Assembly: GCA_013041975.1 (NCBI GenBank)
Contig: JABDQZ010000037.1
Location: 1 to 7,337, forward strand
DNA length: 7,337 nt
Direction: 5' to 3'
Origin: Gammaproteobacteria bacterium
Lineage (GTDB): Bacteria > Pseudomonadota > Gammaproteobacteria > Chromatiales > Chromatiaceae
In this document: positions 5,734 through 7,337 of the stretch, piece after piece
How the letters are laid out: each line of letters opens with the position of its first letter
Numbering within the stretch: position 1 is the stretch's first letter
Translations under genes and position numbers: made by a program
Notes under the pieces: generated by a model
What the model was told of the DNA's origin: nothing
The model's database searches: none
Seen by the model: the letters and a program-made list of their open reading frames with translations, nothing else

Positions 5734-6906
5734 TTATAGCCCAGCGTCAGCTTTCAAAGCCTCGGCTTTATTGGTGTTTTCCCAGGTAAAACCTTCATTC
5801 TCTCGGCCAAAGTGTCCGTAAGAGGCGGTCTTGCGGTATTTGATCTGGTCAGAATTCAACAGATCCAGCATATTCAGGATGCCATATGGACGCAGATCAA
5901 AGTGTTCACGTACCAGCTGGGTGATTCTTTCGTCAGTGATTTTACCCGTTCCAAAAGTATCAAGCATAATTGAGGTTGGCTCCGCAACTCCGATAGCATA
6001 GGAAACCTGGATTTCACAACGCTCGGCAAGCCCTGCAGCGACAATGTTTTTGGCCACATAACGTCCTGCATAGGCAGCTGAACGGTCAACCTTGGAGGGA
6101 TCCTTGCCAGAGAAAGCGCCGCCGCCATGTCGGGCTGAACCACCATAGGTATCAACAATAATTTTACGCCCGGTCAGGCCGGCATCCCCCATCGGTCCGC
6201 CAATCACAAAAGCACCAGTCGGGTTGATATGGAATTTGGTATCAGCTGTCAGCAGGTTGGTCGGATCCAGAACCGGCTTGATTATTTCCTCCATGACACC
6301 TTCCTGGAGCGCTTCCAGCGATATATCAGGTGAATGCTGTGTTGAAAGCACAACGGCATCAATACTAACAGGTTTGCCATCCTTGTAGTGGAAGCTGACC
6401 TGACTTTTTGCATCAGGTCTTAACCAGGATAGTGCGCCGTTCTTGCGAACATGTGCCTGACGCTCAACCAGGCGATGTGCATACTGGATTGGAGCTGGCA
6501 TAAGAACATCTGTTTCATTTGTAGCATAACCAAACATCAGTCCCTGGTCGCCTGCGCCCTGGTCCTCAGGTTTTTCACGATCAACACCCTGGTTGATGTC
6601 CGGTGACTGAACGCCTAACGCCACAATGGCTGCACAGGTAGTACCATCAAACCCCTTGTCTGAATGGTCATAACCGATGTCATTGATGGTTTGACGAATG
6701 ATGGCCTCGTAATCCGGTTTGGCGGTGGTGGTAATTTCACCAGCCAGCATGCACATGCCGGTTTTGAAAATGGTTTCGCAGGCTACGCGGGCATGTTTGT
6801 CTTCGGCGAGAATGGCATCCAGTACAGCATCGGATACCTGGTCAGACATTTTGTCCGGATGACCTTCGGAAACGGATTCAGAGGTAAAGATAAATTCGTT
6901 AGACAT
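5734..6906 (-). CDS. metK: S-adenosylmethionine synthetase (methionine adenosyltransferase)
   Basis: Makes SAM from L-methionine and ATP, releasing phosphate and pyrophosphate; cytoplasmic, normally a tetramer needing Mg2+ and K+. 390 residues, close to E. coli (384), with all three repeats of the fold present. Motifs: FTSESVSEGHPDK at the N-terminus (GHPDK 15-19, His16 and Asp18 for ATP and Mg2+), GEITT (56-60), GFDGTTCAAIVAL (85-97), the hexapeptide GAGDQG (117-122), HINPTGAFVIGGP (226-238), the P-loop-like GGGAFSGKD (261-269) and KVDRSAAY (272-279). YGGSARHGGG has Ser where Met is common, a minor change. The ATG gives the canonical N-terminus but has only a weak GAG about 12 bases upstream as ribosome binding site. 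It is followed by an SAH-aptamer-like remnant and an intrinsic terminator, then ahcY on the same strand. No SAM riboswitch is recognisable in the 152 bp upstream. Confidence 0.98.
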   Translation of the reverse strand: MSNEFIFTSESVSEGHPDKMSDQVSDAVLDAILAEDKHARVACETIFKTGMCMLAGEITTTAKPDYEAIIRQTINDIGYDHSDKGFDGTTCAAIVALGVQSPDINQGVDREKPEDQGAGDQGLMFGYATNETDVLMPAPIQYAHRLVERQAHVRKNGALSWLRPDAKSQVSFHYKDGKPVSIDAVVLSTQHSPDISLEALQEGVMEEIIKPVLDPTNLLTADTKFHINPTGAFVIGGPMGDAGLTGRKIIVDTYGGSARHGGGAFSGKDPSKVDRSAAYAGRYVAKNIVAAGLAERCEIQVSYAIGVAEPTSIMLDTFGTGKITDERITQLVREHFDLRPYGILNMLDLLNSDQIKYRKTASYGHFGRENEGFTWENTNKAEALKADAGL

Positions 6907-6996
6907 GTAATTGGTTACTCGTATATATAAAGGTATAAAAATGTCCGGATCTTGTGTTTTTGATTGATCAGGATTAATTCGAAATATTTAAAGGCG

Positions 6997-7005
6997 TGAT
7001 ATGAT
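6997..7005 (+). promoter_or_regulatory. Candidate extended -10 promoter for the thioredoxin-like gene
   Basis: TGATATGAT holds a TG-n motif followed by TATGAT (7000-7005), 5 of 6 matches to the -10 consensus, with a weak TTCGAA (6978-6983) 16 bp upstream. It would give a leader of about 47 nt before the ATG at 7059. The divergent gap of 152 bp is A/T-rich, and no clearly better match was found on the + strand. Confidence 0.4.
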
Positions 7006-7058
7006 ACCGAATCTTTCGATTTTCACCACTGTTTGTTGTTTGATTCAAGGGGGAAACA

Positions 7059-7337
7059 ATGGTTTCACTGGAAACACCTGTTTGTGATTTTGGTCTGGCG
7101 GCACCTGATTTCAGCTTACCCGGCATAGACGGGCGTAACTGGACGCTGGCTGACTGTGCGGGTGAAAAAGGATTGCTGGTGATGTTTATCTGTAATCATT
7201 GCCCTTATGTAAAAGCCATTCGCGATCGGCTTGTCAGAGATACTCGTGAACTTGAGCAACTGGGTATCCACTCTGTCGCTATCATGTCGAACGATGCAGC
7301 GATGTACGAAGAGGATTCATTCGAGAATATGAAAAAT
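7059..7337 (+). CDS. Thioredoxin-like / AhpC-TSA-fold protein (3' truncated by window)
   Basis: The first 93 residues of a redoxin-fold protein, cut by the window end. After a short N-terminus, APDFSLPGIDGRNWTLADCAGEKGLLVMFICNHCP is the typical strand-helix entry of the thioredoxin-like peroxiredoxin superfamily; CNHC (Cys45-Cys48) occupies the CxxC redox site and is followed by PYVKAIRDRL. HSVAIMSNDA...EDSFENMK matches a widespread bacterial group annotated only as thioredoxin family protein, usually under 200 residues. No signal peptide or lipobox is seen, so it is probably cytoplasmic. The start is supported by AAGGGGG at 7047-7053, five bases before the ATG. It diverges from metK. The exact substrate is unknown; thiol-disulfide exchange is inferred from the CxxC. 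Confidence 0.88.
   Translation, partial: MVSLETPVCDFGLAAPDFSLPGIDGRNWTLADCAGEKGLLVMFICNHCPYVKAIRDRLVRDTRELEQLGIHSVAIMSNDAAMYEEDSFENMKN

Noticed and set aside
6912..6950. metK promoter with TATACG or TATATA as -10
   Set aside because: The A/T-rich stretch gives several overlapping weak -10 matches without a convincing -35 (best is CGGACA), so no site can be chosen.
6907..7058. SAM riboswitch upstream of metK
   Set aside because: No conserved core or multi-helix layout could be found; the only local fold is a 4-bp AATC/GATT stem with a GAAA loop at 7021-7010, too small to count.

Overview
The window looks like a chromosomal segment of a gammaproteobacterium with roughly balanced base composition. 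The evidence is the end of a Chp/Pil-type chemosensory cluster (twitching-motility signalling), a MetK - SAH riboswitch - AhcY - MetF block, and protein sequences of gammaproteobacterial type. I cannot name the genus. There is no sign of phage, plasmid or recent foreign islands; the only repeat material is short and intergenic.

Layout. Nucleotides 2-1828 (+) hold the C-terminal part of a ChpA/PilL-type hybrid histidine kinase, whose start lies outside the window. It overlaps by 4 bp a small CheW-like protein of ChpC type (1825-2337, +). That pair converges tail to tail, with interlocking stop codons, on a minus-strand block read in the order metK (6906-5734), ahcY (5470-4058), metF (3951-3109), rsmE (3065-2334). 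A thioredoxin-like/peroxiredoxin-fold gene starts at 7059 on the + strand, divergent from metK, and runs off the window end.

The minus-strand block is a methyl-cycle cluster. MetK makes S-adenosylmethionine (SAM). AhcY removes the by-product S-adenosylhomocysteine (SAH). MetF makes the 5-methyl-THF needed to remethylate homocysteine. RsmE spends SAM on 16S rRNA.

The most informative DNA is non-coding. The 263-bp metK-ahcY gap holds, in transcription order: a partial SAH-riboswitch-like copy in the metK 3' UTR, an intrinsic terminator, a pair of short GGATGG repeats, a possible weak promoter, and a complete SAH riboswitch. A hairpin after the aptamer would bury the whole ahcY Shine-Dalgarno sequence and competes with the aptamer pseudoknot for three bases, so the element reads as a translational ON switch. 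The ahcY-metF gap holds two inverted GC-rich palindromes arranged like a REPIN (a REP doublet).

Nothing here is clearly a new protein system. The candidate novelty is the second, compact SAH-riboswitch-like element placed just before the metK terminator.
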